Positions 5,715 to 6,863 of a stretch of DNA of 6,863 nt are shown piece after piece. A program made the position numbers and the translations under genes. Source of the stretch: Gorillibacterium sp. (GTDB taxonomy: Bacteria; Bacillota; Bacilli; Paenibacillales; NBRC-103111). Below the pieces are notes generated by a model. It did not search any database, had not been told where the DNA came from, and was given only the letters and a program-made list of their open reading frames with translations. The DNA lies in contig JAIMBU010000142.1 in the NCBI GenBank assembly GCA_023511325.1, forward strand, positions 1 to 6,863. Reading direction: 5' to 3'. Each line of letters begins with the position of its first letter. The first letter of the stretch is position 1.

Positions 5715-6644
5715 TCAATCGATTGTGGAACGGGATGTTACCGGCCTTGCTTTTTCACCTTGCTTACGATATTGCTTGGGTGTAAGTCCGGTTTCTTTTT
5801 TAAACACATGAAAGAAGTGAGACATATCGCCAAACCCGTTCGTGGAGGCTACCTCAGTAACCGGTAGATCTGTTTGCAGCAGCATCTGCTTGGCTATATT
5901 CAGACGATACTCGGTGAGAAATTGCTTAATCGTATTCCCGGTAATTTCTCTAAAGAGCTGAAAAAGTCGTGAGCGCGAAACCGGAAATAAGGGGAGCAGA
6001 TCATCGATATAGAACGTTTCTTGATAATGCTCAATTAGGTACGAAAGCACACCCGCAATAATCTGCTCGTTCTCTGACTTTACAGCAGTCATGGAATCGG
6101 GGTCCTCTCGCAAACGCAAGATCAGAATAAATAAATCCGTGATATTTTTAAGCACGGTTAATTCGTTGCTAACTCTCCGCGTATGAAGCGCATGCTCAAG
6201 CTCCGCAAACAGTACCTCAAGCTGCGAATGCTGCTGCACCGTGAGAAAGAAATGGCTTGATCCACAATCTGCATCGGTTAAAAGTTTACCCAAGGAAAGC
6301 TCAGAAGAACGACAAGCAACCTGAATCGGTTCCAGATAAGACTCGTCTATGGAGACAACGTAGCGATGAAGCTCATGATTAGGGCTTACATAGGGACGAT
6401 GGATCACATGAGGAGAAATAACGGTTAACGTGCCGGGGTGAAGCGGATATAAGCGATCACCTACGATATAAGAACCAGATCCCTGCAAACACAAATAAAA
6501 CTCATATCCGTTATGGGAATGGAGCAAACGTTGACCGAGCGGTACGGTTCTTAGCTGACAATGCACAGGATACTCAGCAAGAAAATGATTGGTGTATTCA
6601 TCTAACGCAATGGATGCGGGCTGTTCCGGTTCATTCGGCTCCAC
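5715..6644 (-). CDS. AraC-family transcriptional regulator with N-terminal cupin domain
   Basis: This 309-residue protein has the common sugar-sensing AraC layout. The N-terminal cupin (about 20-100) shows LLHSHNGYEFYLCLQGSG (40-57) and HPGTLTVISPHVIHRP (69-84), a ligand-binding jelly roll. A linker with helices (about 135-180) probably dimerises. The C-terminal DNA-binding domain (about 193-294) has two helix-turn-helix units: one around FYIDDLLPLFPVSRSRLFQLF (211-231) and one around PVTEVASTNGFGDMSHFFHVF (261-281), ending in the AraC signature KKETGLTPKQYR. The start is GTG at 6644-6642, with AGGGGAG (complement of 6653-6659) 8 nt upstream. It reads away from a gene just beyond the right edge and toward the GH105 gene, so either may be its target. 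The ligand is presumably a sugar, by analogy. No terminator is seen in the 12 nt before GH105, so the two transcripts probably overlap at their ends. Confidence 0.93.
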   Translation of the reverse strand: MEPNEPEQPASIALDEYTNHFLAEYPVHCQLRTVPLGQRLLHSHNGYEFYLCLQGSGSYIVGDRLYPLHPGTLTVISPHVIHRPYVSPNHELHRYVVSIDESYLEPIQVACRSSELSLGKLLTDADCGSSHFFLTVQQHSQLEVLFAELEHALHTRRVSNELTVLKNITDLFILILRLREDPDSMTAVKSENEQIIAGVLSYLIEHYQETFYIDDLLPLFPVSRSRLFQLFREITGNTIKQFLTEYRLNIAKQMLLQTDLPVTEVASTNGFGDMSHFFHVFKKETGLTPKQYRKQGEKARPVTSRSTID

Positions 6645-6726
6645 AATAATGTCTCCCCTTGCCAGAAATCGTGATTACGGTTTAACACTACTTTACTACA
6701 CCAAGTGGGGGGGTTAAAGGGAAACG

Positions 6727-6743
6727 GATAAATTCCATTTATC
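6727..6743. promoter_or_regulatory. Perfect 17-bp palindrome, possible operator
   Basis: GATAAAT (6727-6733), a TCC spacer (6734-6736) and ATTTATC (6737-6743) form a perfect 7-bp inverted repeat about 83 nt upstream of the AraC start. The odd-length symmetric form suits a dimeric repressor such as a LacI- or GntR-type protein more than AraC proteins, which usually bind direct repeats. The symmetry is seen directly; the binding is inferred. Confidence 0.45.
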
Positions 6744-6805
6744 TCGTCCTTTGCTTTTATGGATATTCGTAACCCTTCCATGCGAATTCAGTCATAATTT
6801 TAGCG

Positions 6806-6846
6806 AAAAGTTTAACCAAGAGATTAATTAAGAGATTAACGAAGAG
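6806..6846. repeat. 12-bp tandem direct repeats ahead of the next gene
   Basis: Units of 12 bp follow each other: AAAAGTTTAACC (6806-6817), AAGAGATTAATT (6818-6829), AAGAGATTAACG (6830-6841) and a partial AAGAG (6842-6846). The two central units share ten identical leading bases. They end 10 nt before the terminal ribosome binding site, in the leader or promoter of the next gene, and could be tandem binding sites or a slippage product. Confidence 0.6.
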
Positions 6847-6856
6847 CGCTCCCTGT

Positions 6857-6863
6857 AAAGGAG
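6857..6863 (+). promoter_or_regulatory. Ribosome binding site of a gene starting just past the window
   Basis: The window ends in AAAGGAG, identical to the site used by the GH105 gene. With normal spacing a plus-strand start codon should follow within about 6-10 nt of the right edge, which makes the region from 6645 a divergent intergenic region. Confidence 0.6.

Larger units (their letters stand above)
6645..6863. promoter_or_regulatory. Divergent control region between the AraC gene and a gene right of the window
   Basis: These 219 nt carry no gene. They hold a run of seven G (6707-6713), the perfect palindrome GATAAAT-TCC-ATTTATC (6727-6743), a weak plus-strand -10-like CATAAT (6793-6798) without a good -35 box, 12-bp tandem repeats (6806-6846) and a ribosome binding site at the very edge. 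This is the expected place for operators of the AraC regulator and for promoters in both directions. No minus-strand promoter could be assigned with confidence. Confidence 0.6.

Noticed and set aside
6818..6846. CRISPR array
   Set aside because: The units are only 12 bp, directly adjacent and without spacers.

Overview
The window looks like chromosomal DNA of a spore-forming firmicute, most likely Paenibacillus or a close relative. I infer this from strong AAGGAG-type ribosome binding sites, frequent TTG and GTG starts, a middling base composition, and genes typical of that group: small GNAT enzymes, a DinB-like protein, a YesR/YteR-type GH105 glycosidase and a cupin-AraC regulator. No similarity search was possible, so the genus is an inference.

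Layout. (1) Positions 1-1244, plus strand: the 3' part of a YdeN/RBBP9-type serine hydrolase, an AAC(6')-like GNAT acetyltransferase, and the wreck of a DinB-family gene with an internal deletion, a frame change and a premature stop. (2) Positions 1245-1488: no gene. This stretch is dominated by a 133-nt element (1277-1409) with long inverted ends and a possible internal pseudoknot, followed by a candidate promoter. (3) Positions 1489-4368, plus strand: four closely spaced genes that probably form one transcription unit: an RsmC-like class I methyltransferase, a second GNAT enzyme, a YfcE-like metallophosphoesterase and a beta-propeller-like protein of unknown function. The unit ends at a strong intrinsic terminator (4383-4412). 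(4) Positions 4414-4640: a leader without a convincing gene. (5) Positions 4641-5702, plus strand: a GH105 unsaturated rhamnogalacturonyl hydrolase. It meets tail to tail, only 12 nt away, a minus-strand AraC-family regulator (5715-6644). (6) Positions 6645-6863: the divergent control region between the regulator and a gene that must begin just beyond the right edge. It holds a perfect 17-bp palindrome, 12-bp tandem repeats and a terminal Shine-Dalgarno sequence.

Functionally this is a patch of small accessory metabolic and modification genes next to a carbohydrate-use locus. The AraC regulator probably senses a sugar and controls the gene to its right, the GH105 gene, or both. The most interesting non-coding feature is the 133-nt structured element. 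I found no CRISPR array, tRNA, rRNA, transposase or phage gene.
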